A stretch of 64,000 nucleotides of DNA from an uncultured Anaerobutyricum sp. Lineage in GTDB: Bacteria; Bacillota; Clostridia; Lachnospirales; Lachnospiraceae. Position numbers and translations under genes: made by a program. Of the stretch, positions 45,338 to 54,043 are shown one piece after another (position 1 is the first letter of the stretch; the number at the start of each line of letters is the position of its first letter). The DNA lies in the NCBI RefSeq assembly GCF_934307085.1, contig NZ_CAKRCF010000003.1:33282-97281 (forward strand). Direction: 5' to 3'. The notes under the pieces are model-generated. The model was not told the origin of the DNA. It ran no database searches and worked only from the letters and a program-made list of their open reading frames with translations.

Positions 45338-45405
45338 TTAGATTTTAACGAAAAAGAGGCTGACTTTCCTCTTTCTTTTCAAAAGAGCAAAGCCACCCAA
45401 TTTAA
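45338..45405 (-). pseudogene. Kinase activation-loop scar
   Basis: About 68 bases between the broken kinase and the PP2C gene align with the DFG/activation-loop coding region of the array kinases, including an identical AAGTCAGCCTCTTTTTC block (the KSASFSL region). The frame is lost. It ends at the stop codon of the PP2C gene and appears to be the leftover of another deleted kinase copy. Confidence 0.65.
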
Positions 45406-45407
45406 AA

Positions 45408-46199
45408 TCACTCCATAACCTGCAGTAAAATGATTGTGATATTATCTTTTCCTCCATATTCAAGTGCCTTATCAAGCAGGCTCTGTCCAATATTCTCAAG
45501 AGTGTCATCTACGTCCAGTAATTGGGCGATTTCACTTTTTCTTAACATATCACTCAGACCATCAGAACAGATTAAATAGATATCTCCTTTTTGGTATTCT
45601 ATTTCTTTTAAATAGGGAGATATTCTAAATTCACTTTCTGGAACACCCAGACACTGTGTTAATGGGAACTTCTCCATTTCATACTCTGGGGAATTCTCTA
45701 TATTTCTAAAGTACGCTCTCTGTGTATGTTCTTTATAAACAGGAGTAAATTCTTTTTCATGGAATTGGTAAATAGGGCTGTCTCCTATATTACAAAGGTA
45801 TAATTTTTCCTGCTGGAAATATAACATCGATGCTGTGCTGCCCATTTTAATGTGTCTTTCTTCCATGATTGCACAGATTTTTTTGTTTGCCTGAAAACAG
45901 ATTTCTTTTAACATCGTCGGTTCAAAAGATTCTCCTGCTAAAATTCTCTCATAGGTCTCTTTTGCGATTTCAGCAGTAAGCGATGAGGCTTCTTCTCCGT
46001 TCGTGTAACCGCCCATGCCATCAAATACCCCAAAGATTGCCTCTGTCTCTTCTAAATCTAATTTTTTTTCATATAACGATTCTTTTTCTCCATCATGACT
46101 CACTGGAAGAGTTTTATCTAAAAAGATTAAATTGTCCTCATTTTTTTCTCTGACATATCCCTTGTTACAATAAGCAATCGCTTTTATTGTTCTGCTCAT
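45408..46199 (-). CDS. PP2C-type Ser/Thr phosphatase
   Basis: 263 residues from the ATG at 46199, set by GGGGAG; a GTG at 46205 overlaps that site. Metal-dependent PPM phosphatase that reverses Ser/Thr phosphorylation. Motifs: VREKNEDNL at the start, FGVFDGMGGYTNGEEAS, IGDSPIYQF, LICSDGLSDML, GGKDNITIILLQV. All metal-binding Asp positions appear intact. It lies between the kinase array and kinase 6 and follows kinase 6 by 28 nt, which suggests paired action. Confidence 0.92.
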   Translation of the reverse strand: MSRTIKAIAYCNKGYVREKNEDNLIFLDKTLPVSHDGEKESLYEKKLDLEETEAIFGVFDGMGGYTNGEEASSLTAEIAKETYERILAGESFEPTMLKEICFQANKKICAIMEERHIKMGSTASMLYFQQEKLYLCNIGDSPIYQFHEKEFTPVYKEHTQRAYFRNIENSPEYEMEKFPLTQCLGVPESEFRISPYLKEIEYQKGDIYLICSDGLSDMLRKSEIAQLLDVDDTLENIGQSLLDKALEYGGKDNITIILLQVME

Positions 46200-46227
46200 A
46201 GCCACTCCCCTTTTATATTATTCTATG

Positions 46228-47841
46228 TTAACGTCTTATTCTTCTTCTGATTGTTTTCTTACCTGCATAATCAGAGCTATCCAGTTCTTCCAATTTAATA
46301 CGCATAGCCGGACGGATACCTGCCTCCTCTTCTTTAGGATACTCAAAACTCATTCCGCTCGGAATAATTCTCTGCGCTTTATCTGGATTTTCAGATTTCA
46401 CCCACCAGCTATTATAGTTTTCTCCACCTGTTAACTTTACATAATCTGTATATTGGCCTTCTCTTGCCTGATCTGCAAGTTCTAACTGTGGTCTGAATCC
46501 ATATTTATTGTTCTGCAACTGCTCTTCATCTAAAATGAACTGTGTTTTAGTAAAATCATCTCTACAGATATAAGAATAAGAACCATAAGCGAGTATTTTC
46601 TCTGACAATACTAAAATATCATCCTCTCCTACTTCTAATACTCTCCACAGAATCGGTCTGTATTTAAATATATAGGAACTTGTTTCGTCAACAGGAATCT
46701 TTCTATATAGTTCTCCATCTATAATCGCTTCATCTTCTTCATCCCAGTTGGCAAATTCTAATTTCATCTTTAATTCAAAATCAAGCTCCTGTGCTTCTTG
46801 CAAAGCTGCCCCATAATAAATACAGTCCCATGTAACAATTTCATTTTTTTCATCCGTCTCAATCACTGGATTATGTAATGTAATAAGACTCGTCTCTAAT
46901 CGCTGTAAGTCTTCTTTGATTTCTGTTGCTGTCTGATACCGCTTTTTAGGATTAAAGTCACAGCATTTTTTAATAATCTCAAAGAGTTCTTCCCAGTTAT
47001 TCTCTGGCTCCGGGAATTCTTCTCCTGCATCCCTCTGACTGATTGCCCACTGCATATCTGGGTTTTCTCTTTCTACAAATGGTAATCTGTTTTTGTTTAA
47101 AAGCTGATATAATATAAGTCCTAATGCATAGTAATCTACCGTGATATCGTATCCCTTTTTTAAGATTCCATCTATTTCTGGTGCCATATAGGAGGCAGTT
47201 CCCACAAATGATTTTACTAAACCGTTTTCTAAATGTCTTGCTAATCCAAAGTCTATCAGTTTGTAATTTGTGATTTTTCCAGTGTTATGCATCATAATAT
47301 TGGAAGGTTTAATATCTCTGTGGATGATATTTTTTTCCTGACAGTATTCTAATGCCGTACAGATATCTATTCCGAATTTTAAGATTTGTTTTTTCTTTAA
47401 TGTGTTTTTAACCATATAGTTTTCAAAACTTTCCAGACATTCCATACGGATGTAAAGTGTATATACAGTGATATTGAAAGTCTCTTTTTCTGATTCCGAT
47501 TCCAATATATGATTCTTAGATTTCACTGTAAATTCTTCAATATTTACTACGTTAGAGCTTCCATGAAGCTCATACATCATTTCTATCTCCTGTACATACT
47601 TATCTTTTTTTCTGTTAATGCCCTGCTGGATTTCTTTTTCCGTTCTTCCTTTACGAATACTTTCTCTTACATCTCCGATATCTTTTGGAATAGAAACGAT
47701 TTTCACTGCAGAATATATTATTTTTTCTCCAAGCTGCTTTTGTGCTCTGTAAACAGCACCATATTCTCCATTTCCTAATAAACTTTTGTCTGCCCACTCC
47801 CATCCATTCCAGGAAAATCCTTTGCCTGTATAATCACTCAT
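46228..47841 (-). CDS. Ser/Thr protein kinase with divergent DUF6273-like tail (kinase 6)
   Basis: 537 residues. The kinase head differs from the array: GNGEYGAVYRAQKQLG, SAVKIVS, a long acidic insert, HRDIKPSN, LIDFGLARHL, GTASYMAPEIDG. The tail (about 340-520) is DUF6273-like, with RPILWRVLEVGEDDILVLSE, a SWWVKSENPD motif in place of WWLRSPG, and GIRPAMRIKLEE. The last 15 residues are basic (KKTIRRRIRR), possibly for membrane or nucleic-acid contact. It sits between two PP2C genes. Confidence 0.9.
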   Translation of the reverse strand: MSDYTGKGFSWNGWEWADKSLLGNGEYGAVYRAQKQLGEKIIYSAVKIVSIPKDIGDVRESIRKGRTEKEIQQGINRKKDKYVQEIEMMYELHGSSNVVNIEEFTVKSKNHILESESEKETFNITVYTLYIRMECLESFENYMVKNTLKKKQILKFGIDICTALEYCQEKNIIHRDIKPSNIMMHNTGKITNYKLIDFGLARHLENGLVKSFVGTASYMAPEIDGILKKGYDITVDYYALGLILYQLLNKNRLPFVERENPDMQWAISQRDAGEEFPEPENNWEELFEIIKKCCDFNPKKRYQTATEIKEDLQRLETSLITLHNPVIETDEKNEIVTWDCIYYGAALQEAQELDFELKMKLEFANWDEEDEAIIDGELYRKIPVDETSSYIFKYRPILWRVLEVGEDDILVLSEKILAYGSYSYICRDDFTKTQFILDEEQLQNNKYGFRPQLELADQAREGQYTDYVKLTGGENYNSWWVKSENPDKAQRIIPSGMSFEYPKEEEAGIRPAMRIKLEELDSSDYAGKKTIRRRIRR

Positions 47842-47889
47842 TTCACACTCACCCCAATCACATTTTACGCTTTGATGAAACTTAAAATA

Positions 47890-48696
47890 TTAATTTTCTA
47901 ATAATTGAAGCATTAATACCGTAATGTTATCATTGTCTTTTTTATCTTTTACTTCTTTTGTTAATCGAATCAATTCACTTGCATCAAAGTCAAAATCTAA
48001 AGATTTAAGAATTGTTTTGGAATCTAATGCTCCCAAAAGTCCATCGGATGCAAGCATCACGATATCTCCAGATTTATATTCAAACGGTCCGTTATAATAA
48101 AGATTTGTCATGGATTTCCAGGTCTTATCACCTAAAAATCCTAATAATCTATTTTTTTCGTTGCTTTTTTCGTATTCTTCCTTAGTAATCCGTTTATTTT
48201 TTAGCTTGATTCCTGCTACATTTTGTTCTTCACTAATTAAGAACATTTCTCCATCTCTTACAAGAATAATCGGACTGTCCCCTATATTAAAGATTTCCAT
48301 TGTTCTATTATTATTGATTTTAAGAAGGGACATCGTTGTCCCTCCTTTCATCTTATTACGTTCAAGATAAGAAATGACTTGTCGGTTTGCCTCAAGAATC
48401 GCTTTAAATACTTCTATCGGATTATTTTTATTTTTTAATTTCTCTAATTGACTAAAAATCGCATTGACTGCAATCTCAGAGTTTTTCTTTCCACCGGATT
48501 CTCCACCCATACCATCGCATACAACAAAATAGTAACTTTTATCTTCCTTAATTTCTATTGCCCTGTCAAACATAAAGTCTCCTGGCTTTTTCCCTTTATC
48601 GGAAAGTAAAGTATCTATCATTAAGTTGTCCTGATTTTCAGTACGGGAGCCAATTGTGGAAGCTGCTGAAATATTCGCCCTATATTCCTTTCCCAT
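47890..48696 (-). CDS. PP2C-type Ser/Thr phosphatase
   Basis: 268 residues. Motifs: SRTENQDNL, YFVVCDGMGGESGGKKNS, KGGTTMSLL, NIGDSPIILV, VMLASDGLLGAL, KDNDNITVLML. Metal ligands are present. It starts three bases after the stop of the 156-residue gene and is part of the block that follows the AAA protease. Three PP2C proteins in one island imply that different kinases or compartments have their own phosphatases (inference). Confidence 0.92.
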   Translation of the reverse strand: MGKEYRANISAASTIGSRTENQDNLMIDTLLSDKGKKPGDFMFDRAIEIKEDKSYYFVVCDGMGGESGGKKNSEIAVNAIFSQLEKLKNKNNPIEVFKAILEANRQVISYLERNKMKGGTTMSLLKINNNRTMEIFNIGDSPIILVRDGEMFLISEEQNVAGIKLKNKRITKEEYEKSNEKNRLLGFLGDKTWKSMTNLYYNGPFEYKSGDIVMLASDGLLGALDSKTILKSLDFDFDASELIRLTKEVKDKKDNDNITVLMLQLLEN

Positions 48697-48699
48697 CCT

Positions 48700-49170
48700 T
48701 TATCCTTTCTTTAGCGCTTCTGCCGCTTGTGTTGGTGTCATGATATCGTATTGGATAAGCAGCACTCCATTAATAAACTTTTTATAGTTATCACATAACT
48801 GCTCAAATATATGCTGAATCCTGTTTCTTGAAGGTGTCCCATCAAAGGTATCACACACAATACTGTATGCCGGTACTATTTCTCCCTCTGTCTTATTCTT
48901 TAACTGAAACTGACCAAGAAATAAATCTAAATTTACCAACTGGAAGTAATATAATACATCATTCACCTTTTCTAATGGAATAATCGGAATATTCGGAAAA
49001 GTAATAAATTCTATTTTTTCGTCTGAAAAAAGAATTTTCATTTTAGAAGAGGGATATTTCACCCCTTCTAAATGTATATTTAACGTATATTCATCTTCCT
49101 TTTCTTTAAAGCTGAAATCATTTTCGAGCAGCAAATCCTCCACAACTATTTTATTTTTTTCTTTGGACAT
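48700..49170 (-). CDS. Small protein between protease and phosphatase, possibly YbjN/secretion-chaperone-like
   Basis: 156 residues. The pattern of strands and helices, with YYFQLVNLDLFLGQFQLK, IVPAYSIVCDTFDG, and a final helix pair (RNRIQHIFEQLCDNYKKFI), resembles the YbjN or type III secretion-chaperone fold, but this is an impression only. It lies 12 nt after the AAA protease and 3 nt before the PP2C, so it is likely an adaptor between them. Confidence 0.5.
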   Translation of the reverse strand: MSKEKNKIVVEDLLLENDFSFKEKEDEYTLNIHLEGVKYPSSKMKILFSDEKIEFITFPNIPIIPLEKVNDVLYYFQLVNLDLFLGQFQLKNKTEGEIVPAYSIVCDTFDGTPSRNRIQHIFEQLCDNYKKFINGVLLIQYDIMTPTQAAEALKKG

Positions 49171-49182
49171 ACACTTTTCTCC

Positions 49183-52100
49183 TTATAAACTTGTAGAGCA
49201 GTAGCCCCCATTACCTTCCTTTTCGTTTTGTATCTCATCTCCATCTAAAGAGTCATTTTCCAAAACAATATCTTCGATTTCCATTGCATCTAACTGATTT
49301 TTATCGAGCAGGCTCTGTTTCATCGCATCGATAACAGTCTTAGAACTTTCTAAGATTTTCTTGGTTTCTTCCAACTGTTCTGCCAAAATATTCTTTACTT
49401 TTGTATATATTTTTTCTGCAATCACAGGATTCTTTAAATCTTCTTTTGACAGTGCAATCAATCCCATTTCTTCATCCATACCATATTTACATACCATTGC
49501 CTTTGCGATTTCAGTGGCCTGTTTTAAATCATCAGAAACACCTGTTGTTAAACCATCTTCCTTATAATAGAGTAACTCAGCTGCTCTTCCTCCCAGACAA
49601 ATCTTAATCTGGTCAAGAAGCTGCGTTCTTGTGGACATCGGCATATCTTCTTTTTCATACTGCATATATCCACCATGATTTCCTCTCGCAACAATTGTAA
49701 TATAAGAAGGAGCATGTCCAACTTTATAGCTCACCACAGCATGTCCAGCTTCATGTACCGCTACTTTCTCAAGATATTCTTTCTTCCAGGTTCCTTCCTG
49801 TGCTCCATTCACATAAGTTTCAAAAGCTTCATTAAAAATACTGTCTTCCAAATTTGTTTCTGCCTTCATTGCATCTCGTTTTGCAGATTCCACAACCTTA
49901 TTAAGTTCTGCAAGACTCATGCCTACCGAACGATCTACTATCTGTGAAATCTGTGGATAAGATACATTATGCGGCTCTATCTCTTTTAGTTTCATCTCCA
50001 AAAACTGTTTTCTGTTTTCTTTATTTGGTAAGCCTACTCTGATTTTTTTATCGAATCGTCTTGCAAGTGCTGGATCTATAGTTCCAATTCCACCTGACGA
50101 TACATCTGTCATATAATTTGTTGCTGCCAAAACAAATACTGGTTTTTTAGGATCTGTACGGATTCCATCCATCTCTGCCAGTAATGCATTGAGCGCGGCT
50201 TCTGCTCCCGCTGTATTGCTCTCGCCAGTCCTCTGTCTTCCAATCGTATCGATTTCATCAATAAAGATAATAGCCGGTGCATATTTTCTTGCTCTGTTAA
50301 ACAACTTTCTAACCGCTTCTGCTCCTGAACCCTGATATTTATTGACAAAACTACTTCCTTCTGTTGCGATAAATGCGACCTTAGCTTCTCCAGCCATTGC
50401 TCTGGCAAGCATTGTTTTTCCTGTCCCCGGATTACCATAGAGTAATACTCCTTTTGGAGCATCAATACGACGCGAGATAAATTCATTTGGATTCAGTAAA
50501 TAATCTACAAAATACTGTAATTCTTTTTTCGCTTCCTCTGCACCGATAACATCTTTAAATCTTGTCTTAATATTTTCCGTTGCTACATTAACCTCATCCT
50601 TATCGGTAACAGAAACTTCTTGATGTAATTCAAAATTTCTGACACGAATAACTACTGTGTTATTCTCTTTATCCAGTTTCGGTGCTGTCTCAAATGTGAG
50701 AAGTTTATTTGCTCTTTGTAAAATTCTTGCCTGTTTCTGAAGATAATTATCTCTACCGATTTCATCAATCTCCTCAACAAACTTTTTAATCATTCCCTTG
50801 TGCGTAGGCATGGAAATAAATCCTCGAACTCCTTCCTGACGTAAGGTAAGCTCTAGCTCTCTGTCAATCTGCATCAGGCCGGTCTTTAAAATATAAATTG
50901 GAACTTCTGGATTGTTTCTGTGAATATCTATAATCTGGCTTCTTCTTGTAGCAAGAGCCGATGCTCCTACTGGAATATAGTTGAATCCAATCACTGTATC
51001 AGAGCTATCTTCGTCAAATTCAACCGGCAATTCTGAATCCAGCTGAAGTAATACCAGATCAATTGGCTGATTCATAAATGCTTTTTCAATCGCTTCATCC
51101 GTATCTGCTTTAATTACATTACATTTTTTCATCTCCTGAATAGTAAGGTCGTTCATCATATTTGCCCCCACCATTAAAAGATTTTGTTTATCCTCTAAAA
51201 CAAATAGTTTTTTAATATTATCTTCAACTTCTTCAAGTTCTGCCGAAAACATAATTCTTCCAACGGAAGATACCGTTTCTCTTATACTTTCTGTCGAAAA
51301 TAAATCTAAGAATTTTTTAAACTCTCCCTGCACAAATTTATGAATATCCTGCGTCATATTTCTTGCATCAATATTTCCGCCAGATTTATAAATAAGAGCT
51401 GCTAAAGTTTCCTTATCCATTTCAACACTAATTCCAAATGTTTTATCAATCTGTTCTGCCACTTTATTAAATTGATTACGACAAATCTTTTCCAAATCTT
51501 TTATTGTAAGATTATTAAACATCACAACATTACCGGTAGATAATCTTGAACAAATCGCTGCTGGAAAATATGGCTGTTTTGTTTCTGGATTTATATCTTG
51601 TACAAGTGCATCAATCACCTGTTGTTTTGATACATTAGATGCATCTGTAAAATCAGGAAATTCATATAAATCTCTTCCTGCGTTTGTTGTAAAAATAATA
51701 GTAGCATCTGCAAAGGAGACTACAGAACCATCATATAATTCCTGCAGTGCACCTCCATCAAGAATCTGTAAAAACAGCATGATAACATCTTTATGTGCTT
51801 TTTCAATCTCATCAAAAATCAAAACACATTTCGGGTTTTTACTTACAAATTCTGTAAGTAATCCTCTCTTAGCATCTTTATAAGTACTTGAGAATCCCGT
51901 AAGATCACAAATAGATTCTCTATACGCATATCCGCTCATATCAAATCTTTTACATGGCAACTCTAACTGTTTTGCAGCTTCTTCTGCAAGAAATGTTTTT
52001 CCTACCCCAGAAGGACCTGCAAATACAAATAATCCACGTACTTTCTTTTTGGTCTCCTGTGTCATTGCAGCCATCTCTGCATTCCAATATCCATCAATAA

Positions 52101-52647
52101 AAGTATTTACTGCGTGATCCTGTCCATATATTTCTTCGAGAAGATTGTCCCTCATATCCCTTAATTTAAGAACCAAATCTTCAATATTACTTTCTGAATC
52201 TTTTTTGTATGCCGGACTCATCTCTTTTGCATCCTGTTCTTTCTTCTCTTTTGTGCCAACCTGACTTTCCTCTTTTTTCTCAGGAATCAACGCTTTAATA
52301 TTTGATGACGCATGATTCATGATTGCATCAAACAAATCTAACGTATTAATTGATTTTTTCTTTTCTAATTCATCTTTTACCTGTTTGTATAGTGCAATTC
52401 CCTCATCAGATACTTCCAGATGTTCTTTTAGTTTTCCTCGTAAATTAAATGGTTTATCCTTAAATTCATCTACAATCTTATCTTCTAATTCTTTTGCTTC
52501 CGCATTTGTCTTTGCATCATCTTCTGCTACTTTTAACAAATAAGAAAAAACAACATCTATACTATGCTCTTTACCCGATGCCCCTTTATTCTTCTCATAT
52601 CTGCTCGCAAACTTCAAAACCTTATCTACTAATATTGATACATTCAT
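49183..52647 (-). CDS. Fusion protein: ClpB-like AAA, receiver-like domain, FtsH-like AAA and M41 zinc protease
   Basis: 1154 residues, no membrane helix. Order: a helical N-domain (1-130); a ClpB/ClpX-class AAA with Walker A GPSGVGKT (211-218) and Walker B VLIFDE (275-280); a receiver-like alpha/beta region (about 485-640); an FtsH-class AAA with Walker A GNPGTGKT (738-745), Walker B IIFIDE (793-798) and arginine finger region ALARRFDKK; then an M41 peptidase with HEAGH (965-969) and VSDDLKQAT as the third ligand region. FtsH is normally membrane-bound with one AAA ring; this looks like a soluble double-ring protease. It lies directly after two FHA-kinases, so phosphorylated proteins may be its substrates (inference). 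Confidence 0.9.
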   Translation of the reverse strand: MNVSILVDKVLKFASRYEKNKGASGKEHSIDVVFSYLLKVAEDDAKTNAEAKELEDKIVDEFKDKPFNLRGKLKEHLEVSDEGIALYKQVKDELEKKKSINTLDLFDAIMNHASSNIKALIPEKKEESQVGTKEKKEQDAKEMSPAYKKDSESNIEDLVLKLRDMRDNLLEEIYGQDHAVNTFIDGYWNAEMAAMTQETKKKVRGLFVFAGPSGVGKTFLAEEAAKQLELPCKRFDMSGYAYRESICDLTGFSSTYKDAKRGLLTEFVSKNPKCVLIFDEIEKAHKDVIMLFLQILDGGALQELYDGSVVSFADATIIFTTNAGRDLYEFPDFTDASNVSKQQVIDALVQDINPETKQPYFPAAICSRLSTGNVVMFNNLTIKDLEKICRNQFNKVAEQIDKTFGISVEMDKETLAALIYKSGGNIDARNMTQDIHKFVQGEFKKFLDLFSTESIRETVSSVGRIMFSAELEEVEDNIKKLFVLEDKQNLLMVGANMMNDLTIQEMKKCNVIKADTDEAIEKAFMNQPIDLVLLQLDSELPVEFDEDSSDTVIGFNYIPVGASALATRRSQIIDIHRNNPEVPIYILKTGLMQIDRELELTLRQEGVRGFISMPTHKGMIKKFVEEIDEIGRDNYLQKQARILQRANKLLTFETAPKLDKENNTVVIRVRNFELHQEVSVTDKDEVNVATENIKTRFKDVIGAEEAKKELQYFVDYLLNPNEFISRRIDAPKGVLLYGNPGTGKTMLARAMAGEAKVAFIATEGSSFVNKYQGSGAEAVRKLFNRARKYAPAIIFIDEIDTIGRQRTGESNTAGAEAALNALLAEMDGIRTDPKKPVFVLAATNYMTDVSSGGIGTIDPALARRFDKKIRVGLPNKENRKQFLEMKLKEIEPHNVSYPQISQIVDRSVGMSLAELNKVVESAKRDAMKAETNLEDSIFNEAFETYVNGAQEGTWKKEYLEKVAVHEAGHAVVSYKVGHAPSYITIVARGNHGGYMQYEKEDMPMSTRTQLLDQIKICLGGRAAELLYYKEDGLTTGVSDDLKQATEIAKAMVCKYGMDEEMGLIALSKEDLKNPVIAEKIYTKVKNILAEQLEETKKILESSKTVIDAMKQSLLDKNQLDAMEIEDIVLENDSLDGDEIQNEKEGNGGYCSTSL

Positions 52648-52663
52648 AATTCATTCTCCTCTT

Positions 52664-54016
52664 TTAATTTAAATTTAATGCTCTGCGAATCTGTTCACTT
52701 AACATTTCTGCAGTAGTAAATTCGCTGTTTTCTGGTGCATCTTCTTCTTTTAATACATTATCAATTACTTCCGCAAGCTCTACTGGGATTGATTCATCTC
52801 GCTCCCGTATCGGTACCAATCTCTTTTTTAATACCGCTGGCTGAGGTTCTAAAACATCTTCCCATGTAAAATCTCTGATATAATATCCAGTAAGCAGATA
52901 ATAATACAATGCTGTAATCGAAAAAATGTCAACATCCGGCTTAGAATATCTATAATTTCTTATCTGTCTTCTGGATACATATTGCATCGTTCCTGCCCAT
53001 TGATTATCGGAGGACACTCCGCTTGCCCCTGCAAGGTCAAACGCTTTTGCTAGCCCAAAGTCCGTAAGCTTTATTGTTCCATCTGCTGTGAATAATATAT
53101 TTTGTGGCTTAATATCTCTATGAACAATTCCAAAAATTGTTCTTATGTTCCCTGCTGAATCTCTCTGCTCAATTTTTATATTGTGTATGTAATCTAATAC
53201 ATCCAGCAATATCAGCATAATTTGAGTTGCTTCTTCAATACTTAGATTATCACCTTTTGCATTAATGTACTTCTGAAGATCTCCTCCCGAACAATATTCC
53301 ATGACAACATTTAGCTTTTGATCTTCTACATCAAAATAATTTTTAAAAACTTTTACAACATTTGGATGTTCCAATTTTTCCAGGATGTCCGCTTCACGTT
53401 TAAAAGTTTTTATCATATGCTCCGTAACTTTAACTTCCGGCTTAAATTTCTTTATCGCATATTTTTTCTTTGTTATAACGTCCTCCGCCAGATATACGGC
53501 ACCAAAGCCTCCTTCGCCCAGCACACCAACTTCAACTAATGCAGCATTTCCAGCTTTACCATCATCAATTCTGTATATCTCTTCTTCTTCTAACTCCTGC
53601 ATTTCAGTAGCGAGTGCTTCTTTTTCATGCTCCTCTATTTTTACCTGAAAAATAATTGGTGCACTTTTTCCCCCTATCGAAAATTTATCCCCATCTCTTA
53701 ACTGATATAAAGAATATTCTCTTTTTTGTCCTTCTTCTGGTGTCTCTTCCTTTTCTCGATGGCCTATACATTCATTATTGACAAAGGTTCCATTTTTACT
53801 TCCAAAATCTTTGATATAAACCTGTGGCGGTCTTACTGTAAGTTCTGCCTGGTATCTGGAAATCTGCATATAATTTCCTTCATTACTGATAACAATCTTA
53901 TTATCTGACGATCTTCCAATCAGAACATTATCAGCCTCTTCATATTCCCATTCTTTCTCTTGATTTGAAATTCCCGCCTTTCCTTTTATACATTTAATCC
54001 ATACTTTATCTTCCAA
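52664..54016 (-). CDS. FHA-domain Ser/Thr protein kinase (kinase 7)
   Basis: 450 residues from a TTG start at 54016, eight bases after GGAGG; a GTG at 54025 overlaps that site. The N-terminal FHA domain (about 25-120) has GRSSDNKIVIS, FGSKNGTFVNN and SRYQAE in place of the usual SxxH. The kinase domain (about 160-430): GEGGFGAVYLAE, Lys in YAIKKFK, EYCSGGDL, VHRDIKPQN, LTDFGLAKAF, QYVSRRQ instead of APE. FHA domains read phosphothreonine, so the kinase can be recruited by phosphorylated partners or by itself. Confidence 0.9.
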   Translation of the reverse strand: MEDKVWIKCIKGKAGISNQEKEWEYEEADNVLIGRSSDNKIVISNEGNYMQISRYQAELTVRPPQVYIKDFGSKNGTFVNNECIGHREKEETPEEGQKREYSLYQLRDGDKFSIGGKSAPIIFQVKIEEHEKEALATEMQELEEEEIYRIDDGKAGNAALVEVGVLGEGGFGAVYLAEDVITKKKYAIKKFKPEVKVTEHMIKTFKREADILEKLEHPNVVKVFKNYFDVEDQKLNVVMEYCSGGDLQKYINAKGDNLSIEEATQIMLILLDVLDYIHNIKIEQRDSAGNIRTIFGIVHRDIKPQNILFTADGTIKLTDFGLAKAFDLAGASGVSSDNQWAGTMQYVSRRQIRNYRYSKPDVDIFSITALYYYLLTGYYIRDFTWEDVLEPQPAVLKKRLVPIRERDESIPVELAEVIDNVLKEEDAPENSEFTTAEMLSEQIRRALNLN

Positions 54017-54043
54017 ATCAGGCACCTCCCAATATGATTCTAT

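Noticed and set aside
45408..48696. A TerY-type phosphorylation triad (vWA, PP2C, kinase)
   Set aside because: Kinase and PP2C are present but no vWA-domain protein is found in the neighbourhood.
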